Assembly (NCBI RefSeq): GCF_027244095.1
Contig: NC_069657.1
Span: 144,890,857 to 144,954,856 of the forward strand
From: Hemicordylus capensis
Lineage: Eukaryota > Chordata > Lepidosauria > Squamata > Cordylidae
DNA: 64,000 nt
Direction of reading: 5' to 3'
The number at the start of each line of letters is the position of its first letter. The first letter of the stretch is position 1. Below, one piece after another: positions 45,885 through 57,263 of this stretch. The notes beneath the pieces are model-generated. The model saw nothing but the letters and a program-made list of their open reading frames with translations. It was not told the DNA's origin and searched no databases. Made by a program: the position numbers and the translations under genes.

Positions 45885-45990
45885 GCCCCTTTCAGACAGG
45901 AAACCATCTTCTCATTATCTTTGCTATGTAAATTGCTTTGTGACTTTTTGTTGAAAAGCAATATATAAATATGCTTAATAAAATAGTTTT
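45885..45990 (+). mobile_element. LINE 3' end fragment, probably L2
   Basis: AATTGCTTTGTGACTTTTTG followed by AAAAGCAATATATAAATATG and an AATAAA tail, as in the other LINE termini here. Clade assignment is weak. Confidence 0.45.
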
Positions 45991-46007
45991 GCTAAATGCC
46001 TTTGAGG

Positions 46008-46435
46008 CAGGGGCGTAGCAAGGTTGGAGTGGGCCCAGAGACAAGATTTTAAAATGGGTGCCCCTTCACTGAAGTTCAGCTCATGAAGTAAAGAACTCTT
46101 ATATGAGGCTGCAAAGTGGTAACAAAAAGCATAGTAAAATTTATATATATACAACCTATGTGCCACAATAGAACATCATCCTAAATTATTTTTTTTAAGG
46201 TTTTGTAAATTGTCGATGATGCAAGTCATTTAATGGTACTAGAAAAAGACAAGCTGTTCTGGTAGCTCCAGGTCTTAACACTCACATCAGTTTCGGAGGA
46301 TGAATACAACTGAAGGAAGCCCGGATGTGTGTGCAGCTGGGGGAGTCAGTCATGTGACTTGCCTCTGGGGGGTCCCCCAAGGCAGTGGGCCCCCAGACAA
46401 CTGTCTCCCCTTGCCCTATTATAGTTACACCCCTG
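46008..46435. mobile_element. hAT element, CAGGGGCGTA family, 428 bp
   Basis: Ends CAGGGGCGTAGCAAGG and ATAGTTACACCCCTG. Perfect 8-bp duplication CTTTGAGG (46000-46007, 46436-46443). The interior differs from the other three copies. Confidence 0.95.
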
Positions 46436-46443
46436 CTTTGAGG

Positions 46444-47185
46444 ACCCACCAATGTCTGATTTATGCAAGGAATTGATTATGCTTTTATTATCAGCAGCAA
46501 AACATTGCATTGCCAAGGAATGGAAAATGAGACAACCTTCAAAAGTTAAATGTTGGTTTGATAAAATTGGGAACTGCTGGTACAGGACAAGCTTTCTTCT
46601 CAGCTAAAACTCTCTATTCATCCCTGTTATAGGTGTTCTTTTTGGAATGTTGGTTACCCTTTTAAATTTTTATTGATGCAAAAAAAGACCTGAAAGGTTG
46701 AAAACTATTTTTATTTTACAATTCTCTCTATATATATTCTAAATGAATTAAGTGAAGTAATAATACCTCCCCCAAACAAACAAAAATCAAATGTAGTCTC
46801 TCTGTTCCTGGGCTGAGTTCTGTTTGTTTTTCTTTTGTATATTTTTAAAACAATTAAAACTAAAAAGTGTAGGAAAAAATATTCTTAATAATGGATGCCC
46901 TGTGTCTACAAAGTGCTGTCTATGTAACCTTACACTTAATCCCTCAGTAAATCTGAACGGTAATCACCAAATAGCTTTCTGAGCTATACTAAAATCCAAA
47001 TAACACAATCAGAAAATCCAGGTTCTTCAATCTGAGAATGAAGTTATGCAAATTTTCATAAATGACTTTTACATAGTCTAATGTAACATGACATAGACTT
47101 TTACATAGTCTGCTTGGCAGGGGGGTTGCAGGAAAGGTGTTGTTACTTATTTGTTGCAAAAATGTCATAACTCATCAGGGCAGTA
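46444..47185. other. No gene recognised
   Basis: AT-rich. A direct repeat of the phrase ACATAGACTTTTACATAGTCT lies near 47070-47112. No other features. Confidence 0.4.
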
Positions 47186-47744
47186 GACATGATTGCTCCT
47201 AAGCGTCCCTTCCGACCTGCTTCAAGAATGGCCCCTTGGTATACTGAGGAGTTGCGCGGGCTGAAGCGGTTGGGTAGGCGACTAGAGCGCAAGTGGAGGA
47301 GAACTCGGTTTGAATGTGACAGGATGCAGCATGTGATCCATTTGAAGACTTATGCAGCAGAGGTGCATACAACAAAAAAGAGATTTTGGTCTGCACGCAT
47401 TGTGGCTGCAGGTTTGCACTCGGCAGAGATATCCTGGGTTGTGAGGAGTTTAGTCTCTGCTCCTTCTACTCCAAAACAGTCCCCAGGGTCGTTCTGCTAT
47501 GATACTTTTGATGGATTTTTTGCGAAGAAGATCTCTTGTATTCAGGCCAACTTGGACTCCACTATTTCTGCAAGGTCTATAGATACTGTTTTGATTGTTT
47601 TTAATGTTGTTTTAGAGTATTGGTTTAAAAATTTTAAATTGTTGTGTTTTAAATTTCTTGATTTTGTTTTTAACAAATGTTTTAATGTTTTTATCTTCTT
47701 GTAAACCACCCAGCGACATAAGCTTTGGGTGGTATAAGCATATG

Positions 47745-47775
<31 letters not shown>

Positions 47776-48920
47776 ATGAGGAGGTGTCCAGCGATCCCTC
47801 TTGCAGTATTAAACTGGATCAGTTTCAATCTGTGACCCCTAAGGATGTGGACAAGCTGCTTGGGGCGGTGCAGCCTACCACCTGTTCTCTGGATCCTTGC
47901 CTGACTTGGCTGCTTCTATCCAGCAGGGAAATTTTTGGAGGTGGCCTAGTTAATATCATAAATGCCTCGCCTAGGGAGGGTAGTCTGCCTCCTTGTCGGA
48001 AGGAGGCAATGGTTAGACCACTCTTAAAGAAGCCTTCCATGGACCCCTTAGCAATGGATAGTTTATAGGCCAATCTCCAATCTCCCTTGGTTGGGCAAGG
48101 TGATTGAGAGGGTGGTAGCCAACCAGCTCCAGGCAGTTTTGGAGGAAACTGATTATCTAGACCCATTTCAAACTGGCTTTAGAGCTGGCTATGGGGTTGA
48201 GACAGCCTTGGTCAGCCTGATGGATGACTTTTACTGGGGAATTGACAAAAGGAGTGTGAGACTGCTGGTTCTTCTGGATCTCTCGGCGGCGTTCAGTAAC
48301 ATCGACCATGGTATCCTTCTGGATTGCCTGGCGGAGTTGGGGATAGGGGGCACTTCTTTGCAGTGGTTCCGCTCCTATCTCTCGGGTAGATTCCAGATGG
48401 TGGAGCTTGGTGACAGTTGCTCCTCAAAATGGGAGCTGTTATAACCAATGCCACCAATGCTTTTCAATATTTACATGAAACCGCTGGGTGAGGTCAACAG
48501 GAGATTTGGTGCTGGGTGTTATCAGTATGCTAATGAAACCCAAATCTATTTCTCCTTTTCATCTTCAGGAAATGACACTCATTCTCTAAATGCCTGCCTA
48601 CAGGCAGTAATGGGCTGGATGAGGGATAACAAATTGAAGCTGAATCCAAGCAAGATGGAGGAGCTCATTGTGGGGGCTCAGAATCTGAGGGATGTTAGAT
48701 CTTCCTGTGCTGGATGGGGTTACACTCCCCCAGAAGGAGCAGGTGCGCAGCTTGGGAGTACTCCTGAACCCAGGCCTCACCCTGGTATCTCAGGCAGAGC
48801 CCATGGCCAGGAGTGCTTTCTATCAGCTCTGGCTGATTCAACAGCTGCTCCCATTCCTTGAAGAGGATGACCTCAAAACAGGGGTGCTTCAACTGGTAAC
48901 CTCCCAGCTTGATGCAAGCC
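47186..48920 (+). mobile_element. L2 LINE, linker to RT, 5' and 3' truncated
   Basis: Frames in order: MAPWYTEELRGLKRLGRRLE (47230), CYDTFDGFFAKKI (47500), then after a nested L2 tail KLDQFQSVTPKDVDKLLG, KEAMVRPLLKKPSMDP, GKVIERVVANQLQ (48092), DPFQTGFRAGYGVETAL, LLVLLDLSAAFSNIDHGILL (motif A), PMLFNIYMKPLGEV and YQYANETQIY where the usual YADDTQLY should be. Loss of the catalytic aspartates plus several stops (for example after MDSL at 48066 and WELL at 48442) show it is dead. It ends within the thumb at about 48920. Confidence 0.9.
47588..47777 (+). mobile_element. L2 3' tail nested inside the L2 copy
   Basis: T-rich 3' UTR with TTGTAAACCACCCAGCGACA and GGGTGGTATAAGC and a (TAAA)n tail at 47745-47777, interrupting the L2 coding region. 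A younger, extremely 5'-truncated LINE insertion in the same strand. Confidence 0.8.
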
Positions 48921-49369
48921 CCATTCTTGGAGGACTCGGCTCTTCCTCATTCGTGCAAGTCCCATTCTTGAAGGACTCAGATATTCCTCATTTTTCTAGC
49001 TTGGTTGCTGCCTCATCATTATATCATTCTGAATATCTGTAAACACTTCTACCCATATGGCTTTTCTGATATAGCTAGGATACTACATAAACAACACTTG
49101 CCTCCTTGCAGGGTGTGTTGCTTGCATCTCATGTAAATAAGTTGTGATAAAGAATTGCTCTGGTAGACCATACATTTGGTGCCACATGGGAGCAACTGTA
49201 AAGGTGGGCAGCAACCATGGCATATATACAGCAGCGGGGGGTGGACTGAGGCTGAAGCAGCCAGATGCACTTATTTTTAAGTATGTTTCACCAAGACAGC
49301 TGGCATCTCTAAACAACATTGGAATTGACTGCCTCTTACATTATTTAATCATCCGGCAGGTCTCAGAAT
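48921..49369. other. No gene; 5' flank of the OR pseudogene
   Basis: Two CCATTCTTG(G/A)AGGACTC repeats near 48925 and 48962. No promoter can be called. Confidence 0.35.
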
Positions 49370-50815
49370 TTGGAAACAGATGCAGAGGGAAACTGTACCA
49401 TGGTGACAGAGTTCATTCTCTTAGGATTTGCAGAAGGACCGGAGCAGTAGCTTCCCCTGTTTCTGGTCTTCCTCATGATCTATGTCATCACCCTAATGGA
49501 CAATCTGGGGATGATCATATTAATCAGGATCAGCACCTGGCTTCACACACCCATGTACTTCCTCCTGTGCAACTTGTCTGTCATCAGTATCTGCTACTCA
49601 TCTGTCGTCACCCCAAGGGTGCTGATGAAATTCCTAGCAGATAGCAAGTCTATTTCCTTTGATGCATATTTTGCTCAAGTCTACTTTTTTGTTGCTTGGG
49701 TATGCAAGGAATGTTTCTTGCTGGCTACAATGGCATATGACCATTACATGGCTATATGTAGCCTACTGCTGTATTCAGCAGTTATGTCACAAAGAGTCTG
49801 TATCCCATTGGTTGCTGGTTCGTGTTTCGTTGGAATAAAAAATGCCATTATAACAGTATGTTTTTTAAGCAGCTTGCCATATTGTGGCTCTAACATAATC
49901 AGGCATTTCTTCTGTGACACTCCACTATTAGCACTGTCCTCTGATAGCTACATCACTGAAACTATCATTTCCTTTCTAGCTGGGATGACCACCATTGTGG
50001 TGTATGGCAAATATAAGTTGAATACAGAAGTTAACTGCTTCACATAAGCTTCGCCATTTTGTTAGAGTTGTAGTAGGATATTGCTTATGCTGAAATTATT
50101 CTCACCCCAGGTAGTTAGGTTTCACACAGTTAGCAGAATTCATATTTAGCATAGCAACTGCAACTGCTGAAGGGGCAAAATAAGGACCAGACCGGCCTAA
50201 TGTTTGTGCGACTGATTTATGACCTAATGTCAGACCCATTTCCAGATGAAAGGGGAACTAACTATGAGTTATGATCTATGACATATAACTGTTTTTCCCC
50301 CTGTAACTTTCTGTAACCGTTTTCTTAAGAATGCTTTGGTGTATAAATGTGCTGCTTCTATATCAAGTCTTTGTCCTGCTTTGAGCGCGAGCCAAGCAAC
50401 ACCTTTGCTACTTAAGGGCAATTAAAATCTTGATCTTAAGTCCTCTCATGTGGGCTGATAATTGGGCTCCTTCCACCCAGGAACGAACCTCCCCTATTGG
50501 GGTCAAGGGTACCCCGATACATCAATTGGATCCCTATCCGTAATTATCTTCTCTTACATTTTCATTGTGTCTGCCATCCTGAAGATCCGTTCTGCTCAGG
50601 GAAGGCACAAGGCCTTCTCCACATGCACCTCACACCTGTCACAGTCTTCTATGGGACATTGATATTTACATAACTGCACCCCAATAACAAGCTACTCCTC
50701 AGGTCAAGACCAAGTGGCTTCTGTGTTCTACACAGTGGTGGTCCCTATGCTGAACTCTCTAATCTACAGTCTGAGAAACAAAGAAGTGAAAGCAATCAAT
50801 GAAGATGTAAAACTG
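49370..50815 (+). pseudogene. Olfactory receptor pseudogene split by a solo LTR
   Basis: Recognisable class [18 protein letters not shown]-terminus near 49391, LHTPMYFLLCNLSVI in TM2, MAYDHYMAIC at the TM3 end, HFFCDTPLLALSS in EL2, then after the insertion [26 protein letters not shown], and finally [16 protein letters not shown]. Lesions seen: an in-frame TAG at 49448-49450 in the N-terminal part; loss of the DRY arginine (DHY); a 527-bp insertion at 49998-50524; a frame change near 50640 with a TAA soon after; and another frame change before TM7. No upstream ATG is clear, though an ATG lies at 49400. It is most like the OR at 60955-61938 and was probably a tandem relative. It is non-functional as it stands. 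Confidence 0.9.
49998..50524. mobile_element. Solo LTR of an endogenous retrovirus-like element
   Basis: A 527-bp block begins TG and ends CA and is flanked by the 4-bp duplication ATTG (49994-49997 and 50525-50528). It interrupts an OR pseudogene, and the OR codon phase is the same on both sides of the block. A TATA-like GTATAAATG near 50341 and an AATTAAA poly(A)-like signal near 50424 fit an LTR promoter/terminator layout on the plus strand. No internal coding region is present, so this is the recombined remnant of one insertion. A 4-bp duplication fits gammaretrovirus-like (class I) elements, but the family cannot be named from this alone. The perfect duplication suggests a fairly recent insertion, later than the OR duplication. 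Confidence 0.8.
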
Positions 50816-50944
50816 GTTGTTGTTTTTTTTAAAAAAAAACTGCCATGAATTTTACAATGAATGCAAAAATATCCTCATTGATTTCCTACAGGCTGAGAGT
50901 ACAAAGATAATTTAAGAATTTAAATAATTAGTATTAACTTTTTA

Positions 50945-51215
50945 AAAAGAAACTGCTGAAGCCCCATCTTTTTAGAAAGGCATTTTAAGATTTTATCTGC
51001 AGTTTTTATCTGGTGGGTTTTTACTTTTTAACGTGTAATTTTAAATTTGGTTAAAGCTTGTTTTTAGTGAATTTCTATTATTTTTATTAACTTTATATTG
51101 GTTTTTATATTGTATCTGTTTTATTGATTTTGTGGGCCACCCCAGGCAACAGTGTACTGGAAGGGTGGGGTATAAATATGTTAAATAAGTAATAAATAAA
51201 TTATAAAACAACCGG
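50945..51215 (+). mobile_element. L2 3' end
   Basis: T-rich UTR ending GTGGGCCACCCCAGGCAACA, GTACTGGAAGGGTGGGG and (AATA)n. Confidence 0.75.
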
Positions 51216-51824
51216 GGGGCGGGATCTAAGCATTATATAAACATCCCCCTTTCCCATCTGATATTTAATGTGCATATAGAGCTCCTTCACATGGACTTTC
51301 ATAGAGAGACAGAGATAGAGACAGAGATAGAGACTAATCCTTGCATGGCAAAAGAGATCTGTTCTCTGTTGAAATACCTTCACTGAAATGACTTTGGCAA
51401 CAGTCCTTCTATATTTGACTCTTTTCACTTAAACCTGATTTTAAAAATGGTTTCCTCTTCCACTAAGAGCATTAAATTAGCATAGTGAAGCTAGGATGAT
51501 TGTGTTCCATTACTGCTGTTGTGAATGGTCACTACTGCATATACCTTTAGGCTTTACATCAAATTGCTGCAGACTTATTGTCATTTGGTCCACTGTTTTT
51601 ATCTTCTTCTGCACTCATTAAGAAACTGTTGTATTAGGGCAAATGTCCATAGTGCAGCCTTGTATTCTATCTAGTTATCTTTTTTGTTTTGTTGTTTGGA
51701 TGTTTGCCCCAGTGGGTATCCTGTAGAGAGTGTGAGGGTACAGTCAGAAAGGAAAAAGAGAGGAGAAGGAGAAAATTGAGTTGTTGCTGAATACATCTTT
51801 AGTTAAATCTACCTAAGTTTTCTT
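51216..51824. other. No gene recognised
   Basis: Contains a short (GAGACAGAGATA)n run at 51303-51332. Otherwise unremarkable. Confidence 0.4.
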
Positions 51825-52080
51825 TATCTATTTATTTTATTATTTAAAATATTTATACCCCACCCCTCCAGTACACTACTGCTCACAGTGGTTCACCACA
51901 TTAATAGGATAAATACACTGTAAAATAAAAGACTAATAAAGTTAAACAAGTTAAGAGCAGGCTAAAACCACATTTAAAATTACAATTTTTCTTTTTAAAA
52001 AATCAAATTAAAAGTTATTAATAAAAAGCGAAAAACTGAGAACAATAAAAAACTAAAGAAAAAAAGTTTACAAACTTTTT
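51825..52080 (-). mobile_element. L2 3' end
   Basis: Inverse of the terminus at 50945-51215: TATACCCCACCCCTCCAGTA and ACAGTGGTTCACCACATT, then A-rich sequence. Confidence 0.7.
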
Positions 52081-52129
52081 TGTATTAAAAGATTTATACA
52101 AACTTCACAGAGTTTGTATGAGGGAAGCA

Positions 52130-52330
52130 GCTACAAAACAAGCCCCTTCAAGCATTAGCCCTATTCAGATGTTTGTTTGAAATGTCCAGTGTAAGCATGT
52201 ACAGTGGGCAAAGTGGGTTAGAAGCCCCGTCATTGGCGTGTCTGTCATCCTGTCACCTGCTTTGTTCACACATAGGGCATTCATCTGAAGAATGATTGCA
52301 CTAAGTGTGGTCGCGGCCATTTCTGTGACC
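52130..52330. other. Possible MITE with CATTC/CAGATG inversion
   Basis: CCCTATTCAGATGTTTG at 52160 and GGGCATTCATCTGAAGAATG at 52276 form weak inverted ends. A (GTT)n repeat follows at 52424-52450. Low support. Confidence 0.3.
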
Positions 52331-52685
52331 AGCAGTTTAGTGTGCCTTTATGAGTTCACAGCAGCCCCAGGGCACAGCATTCCAGCAACAGAATGCTGCA
52401 CATCATACTATATCAGCTATCGTTGTTGTTCTTGTTGTTGTTGTTGTTGTTACTATTACAGCATCCTGTTAGTTTACCAAGATTCTGGGTTCTTCAAGGA
52501 GAAAACAGGCCCCTCCTGAAGGCAATGTATTTTGTAAGCATTTACATAGGAACATAAGAACAGCCCTGCTGGATCAGGCCCAAGGCCCATCTTGTCCAGC
52601 ATCCTGTTCCACACACTGACCCCCTAGATGCTGCTGGAAGCAAGCAGGCAGGAGTTGAGGGCATGCACTCAACTCAACAGGAGTT

Positions 52686-52905
52686 TAGCCAGCATGGTGT
52701 AGTGGTTAGAGTACTGGAGACCCGAGTTCAAATCCCCATTCAGCCATGCTGCTAGCTGGGTGACTCTGGGCCAGTCACTTCTCTCTCAGTCTAACCTACT
52801 TCACAGGGTTGTTGTGAAGAGAAACTTAAGCATGTAGTACACCACTCTGGGCTCCTTGGAGGAAGGGCAGGATATAAAATGTAAATGATGATGATGATGA
52901 TGATG
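52686..52905 (+). mobile_element. CORE-SINE (MIR-related), full length
   Basis: tRNA head CCAGCATGGTGTAGTGGTTA and B box GAGTTCAAATCCCC, CORE GGTGACTCTGGGCCAGTCAC, GGGTTGTTGTGAAG, and tail (GAT)n. ATGCACTC occurs on both sides (52662 and 52902), a likely target duplication in the CR1 3' UTR. Confidence 0.9.
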
Positions 52906-53730
52906 CACTCTGTCATGCTGTTACTACCCTGCAACTGGTATTCAGAGGCATCCTGCCTTTGAGGCTGGAGGTGGCCTATAGCCCTCAGACTAGTAGCTGT
53001 TGATAGACCTCTCCTCCATTAAGTTATCCAAACCCCTCTTAAAGCCATCCAGGTTGTTGACTGTCACCACATCTTGTGGCAGAGAATTCCACAAGTTGAT
53101 TATGCATTGTGTGAAAAAGTACTTCTGTTTGTTGGTCCTAAATTTCTTGGTAATCAATTTCATGGGATGACCCCTGGTTCTAGTGTTACGTGTTTGGGAG
53201 AAGAATTTCTCTCTTCTACAACATCCCCAGGTGTTGTAGCCTTGCCTCATAAGAAAGGTGCTCTAGGACCCTGATCATCTTGGTTGCCCTCCTCTGCACC
53301 TTTTCCAGTTCTACAATATCCTTCCTTAGATGTAGTGACCAGAATTGCATGCAGTACTCCAAATGTGGCCACACCACAGTTTTGTATGAGGACATTATAA
53401 TATTAGCAGTTTTATTTTCAGTCCCCTTCCTAATGATCCCTAGCATGGAATTGGCCCTTTTCACAGCTGCCGCACATTGAGCTGACACTTTCTATGAGCT
53501 GTCCACCACAACCCAAAGATCCCTCTCCTAGTCAGCAATCGACAGCTCAGATCCCATCAGCGTATACGTGACGTTGGAGTTTTTTGTCCCAATGTGCATC
53601 ACTTTACACTTGCTAACACTGAACCGCATTTGCCATTTTGTCACCCACTCACCCAGTTTGGAGAGATCCTTTTGGAGCTCCTCACAATCCGTTCTGGATT
53701 TCACTAACCTAAATTGTTTGGTGTCATCTG

Positions 53731-55420
53731 CAGAGGCGTAACTAGGGAAAACGGCCCCCAGGGCAAGAACTGAAATTGCGCCCCCCCCCCCGCCCCCCCT
53801 GAACATCAGTTTGAACTGCAGAATGGTTTTTTTAGAACTGCACTTTTTAAAAAAAACAACAACGGGGGAGGCGGAATTATGCATCTTGCCCTGGTTCAGC
53901 CTGATCTTAAGCAACTTTTGAGTTACACTCAGAAGCAGTAATTTCTAATTTAGCATGCGACCGTATCATAAACGTAGTGTAGACACTGTATTAATAAATC
54001 TACTTTGCCTACATATCTTAGCCAAGCCTCAGATCGTTATCTGCACTTCCATTGGCTTTCCTTTGCCTGATCGCCGCTGCAATTATAGAATGATTTCTAT
54101 TGCACGTGCGTAGTTTGAGCCTGTTTACTCAGAAGCAAATGCCACTGTCTTCATTAGAATTGGCTCTCTGTATTTACATGAGAAAATTTCTGCAAGGCGG
54201 AAGCAGAAGCGCATGTCTCGGCGGGGCGGGGAGGTCACCACCAGCCGCTGCTTGGCTCGCGCTCTTCTCCGTGACCTCCTCTTGCCCCTTTGCATCCCTC
54301 GCAGTCAGTGGGGCGGTGGGGGGGAGAACCTAAGCTAGGGGCCTGGCCCGGCTGCAACCCATCCGCTTAGGGCTGGTGGCTGCCCCAGATGCCGCCGGAA
54401 GCCCCGGCTCGGGCGCGGGCTGCTGCTTGCTAGCTTTGCCGCCACCGTGGTCCTCCATTCGAACGCAGCCCTCTGAGCGGCAGGTCGAATGAGAAGCAGC
54501 GCTTTGGGCAGCGGCTTCTCCTTCTTTGAACCCAGCAGCGAGGGAGGGAGGCTGGCGGCGGGATGTTGCGGCGCACGGGGAAACGGGGAGTGAGGGCGCC
54601 GGTTCCTGGGCTCCTGCTTCACGGCAGGGGGGAGCACTAGAGCAGCAGCACATTGCCTGCAGGGCGGGGCCCTGCCTGCCCGCCACCCCCCAGCAGCCAC
54701 CCCCCAGCAGCCAGGGGCCAGAAAGACTCGCGGGGTCAGCGTCAGCCTGCTGGAGCCTCTGCTCTGCCTTTGTGCTGCCGGCTGGACTCAGGGAGTGGAG
54801 CGGGCTGCACAGAGGCCAGAGGAGCTCTCTGGTGGCCAGGTGGGGATCATCGGGCAGCGCCAGGCGATCATTGGGCGATCATCGGGTGGGGATCATCGGG
54901 CAAGCGCACATGCCCAGAGGCGGCGGGGTCAGCGTCATGCGGGCTAGTTGGCTCACCTACACCTGAAGGCGTAGATGTTGAGCAGTTGACAGTGTCCGTG
55001 TAGAGCTTGTCGAAGTTGGCCTCCTTCTGCCACGTGCAGGGAGACAGTGAGCTGGGAGGAGGAGGACATGCAAGCGCAGCGCGACTGGTGGCGGGGCAGG
55101 GTGTGACTCCGAGGCGGAGAGAGCCCAGGTCAGGAGAGGTCAGAAGAAAGACTAAGAGGTCCATCGCCGAGTTTGCTGCCAAACTTTAGGCGCCCACACC
55201 ATGGCACCCAGCGCTGGAGCCGAGCAATGGGGCGGCGCTGGGACCGCTCGTGGGGGTGGGGACCGCTTTGCAGCCTGCTGCGCTCAGCGCTGCGATGCAA
55301 ACAAGAAAAAAAAATTTTGGGGGAAAGGAAGGGGATCCGTGGGGGCACTTTTTTGCGCCCCCTACCAAGTGGCGCCCAGGGCACGTGCCCTGCCTCCCCC
55401 CCCCTGTGGTTACGCCCCTG
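53731..55420. mobile_element. hAT element with GC-rich core, 1690 bp
   Basis: Ends CAGAGGCGTAACTAGGG and GTGGTTACGCCCCTG with the perfect 8-bp duplication GTCATCTG (53723-53730, 55421-55428), inserted in the CR1 just after its FADD codons. The outer 150 bp on each side match the 40626-41677 copy (CAAGAACTGAAATTGCGCCC and GTGGCGCCCAGGGCACGTGC). The core, about 54170-55320, is strikingly G+C- and CpG-rich, unlike the surrounding DNA and the other copies. It includes a candidate exon on the minus strand (54957-55026). Long overlapping ORFs in the core reflect composition. No hAT transposase domain is visible. Confidence 0.9.
54957..55026 (-). other. Candidate host exon captured by a hAT
   Basis: On the minus strand a pyrimidine-rich tract and CACGTGGCAG precede a segment reading KEANFDKLYTDTVN, followed by text that reads LLNIYAFRC in the next frame and then GTGAGC. 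That layout (polypyrimidine-AG, short coding segment, GT donor) looks like an internal exon with one lost base. I do not recognise the gene. It may equally be chance in GC-rich DNA. Confidence 0.35.
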
Positions 55421-56049
55421 GTCATCTGCAAATCTGGCCACCTTGCTGCTTACCCCTACTTCTAGATCATTTATGAATAAATTATAAAATAAAAAGCTCT
55501 GGTCTGAGTACAGCTCCTGGAGGACCCCACTTCTTACTTCCCTCCGTTGTGAAAACTCTCCATTTATCCCTACCCTCTGTTTCCTGTCCTTCAATCAGTT
55601 AGCAATCCATATGTGGTACTTCTCCCCTTATCCCATGACTGCCAAGTTTTCTCAGGAGTCTTTGATGAGGAACTTTGTTAAAAGCTTTTTGGAACTCCAT
55701 TTATACTATGTCAACCAGATCACCTTTACCCACACACCTATTGACACTCTCAAAGAACTCCAGAAGGTTGGTGAGGCAAGATTTACCTTTGCAGAAGCCA
55801 TGCTGGTTCTCTCCCAGCAGGGCCTGTTCGTCTATGTGCTTAACAATTTTATCCTTGAGGATGCTTTCCATCAATTTGCCTGGAACAGACATTACACTAA
55901 CCAGCCTGTAATTTCCCAGATCCCCCCTCAATCCCTTTTTGAAAAATGGTGTTACATTTGCTACTTTCCAGTTAGGTGGTTCCTTGACCAACTGTTCTAG
56001 GGCACAGTCATTCAGTGTATCTAGAAATTTGACCTCCTTATCAGTACCT

Positions 56050-56195
56050 GACTGTGAATTAACTTTTATATGTGTTGATTATATATATGTTGAACTGTTT
56101 AAACTTTTATATGTGTTTTAAGTGATGTTAGCTGCCCAGAGATGTAAGTTTGGGCGAGGTATAAATTTGATAAATAAAATAATAAATAAATTTAC
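56050..56195 (+). mobile_element. L2 3' tail inside the CR1
   Basis: TTAGCTGCCCAGAGATGTAAG, GGGCGAGGTATAAATTTG and the (AATA)n tail. It is opposite in orientation to the CR1 it interrupts. Confidence 0.8.
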
Positions 56196-56345
56196 CCAGT
56201 CTATATGTGGGTAATTGAAGTCACTCATTATTACTGCCCTACCTCTCCTTAACGCCTCCCTGATTTCCTTCTGCAATTCCCAGTCACTGTCATGGTCTGC
56301 CACCATGGTGTCTCATCAGTACATGCCTGAGTTCAGTACATGTCT

Positions 56346-57255
56346 GTGGAGTTCATGTAAGGATATCTCTTAGGACTACCAGGTCCCAAGGCTCCTCAGG
56401 CACCATAGAAATACTCCCGTGTTGCCTGCTTGTGAGTCCTTTCAAAGCTGCCACTGAAAAAACCGCAGAGCCTTTTAGTATTGTGTAAAAACACTGGCTG
56501 TGTGTTAGCAAACTAATCATGTGCACATTTCCTTAGAAGTAAGCCCCACTGAATACAGTGGAACTTACTTCTGAGTAAACATGCACAGGTTTGAGATGTA
56601 AGCTATCTTTATGAAAAGGCATCAGAATCATGCATTCTGTAGCATCTGCATTATTTTGGCCACTCCATGATTTTTCTGCTGGGCAGCATGTTGGAATACC
56701 AAAGGCAGCTTAATCTCTGAATGCAAATCACTCAGTAGATTTTAAAATGCATTCCACATTTTTCTGAATAGCCCATTAGGGGCTGATATTCTCCTCCATT
56801 ATTCAGCATCAGAGAGAATATTTCAGAGAATTATTCTACCCATTCTATTAAATATATCGGAGAATATTCTTTTACAAGTCTGGCTTAGATATCTTCATTC
56901 TTCAGGAAAGTGGAAGAGCCAATATCTATCCGGCCATATGAGATGCAGTAAGTCTGATGCATCATTTCAATTTCTTCCTACATCATTCAGACAAACAGCC
57001 TGAGTTAAGCCACTCCTGCTCTATTTATAGGGGGAAAATGATCTTTGTGGGAGAGGGTGACCACATCCAGAACAGATGTAATCATCACTTTTCCAGTCAA
57101 AAAGCACCCTTCCTAAGTAACTCCATCTGAACTGAATTGTTCATTCATTCACTTTTTTTCTGTTGAGTCCGCATTTAGCCCATTACTGACTCTAAGCAGA
57201 CATTCAAAGTTGAGGTGGCTACAGCTCATTCAGAAGGAAGGGGGAAATTGAACTG
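56346..57255. other. No gene recognised
   Basis: An inverted pair near 56531-56582 (TAGAAGTAAGCCCCACTGAA and the complement GTGGAACTTACTTCTGAGTA) resembles a MITE end. Nothing else. Confidence 0.4.
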
Positions 57256-57263
57256 TGGGGGGT

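Larger units (their letters stand above)
52545..56345 (-). mobile_element. CR1-clade LINE with three nested insertions
   Basis: Minus strand. In order: endonuclease piece (SDFNYPHIDW, 56190-56306); RT start (PPNWKVANVTPFFKKG, DLGNYRLVSVMSVPGKLMES, ENQHGFCKGKSCLTNLLEFF) at 55701-55991; LFYNLFINDLEVGVSSKVARFADD up to 55421; then beyond the hAT, DTKQFRLVKSRTDCEELQKD, KCKVMHIGTKNSNVTYT, KRANSMLGIIRKGTENKT, PHLEYCMQFWSLHLRKDI, EKVQRRATKMI, and near the end RTNKQKYFFTQCIINLWNSL at 52990-53250; 3' UTR to 52545. Most of the endonuclease, motif A and motif B regions are lost, and it is frameshifted. Insertions: CORE-SINE 52686-52905, hAT 53731-55420, L2 tail 56050-56195. Confidence 0.9.

Noticed and set aside
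54330-54966. Overlapping 118-146 aa ORFs on both strands
   Set aside because: They lie in the GC-rich core of a hAT element where stop codons are rare. No protein family is recognisable.
54170-55200. A genuine CpG-island promoter of a host gene
   Set aside because: The region is wholly inside a transposon with exact target duplications, so it arrived as cargo. Local promoter function is unproven.
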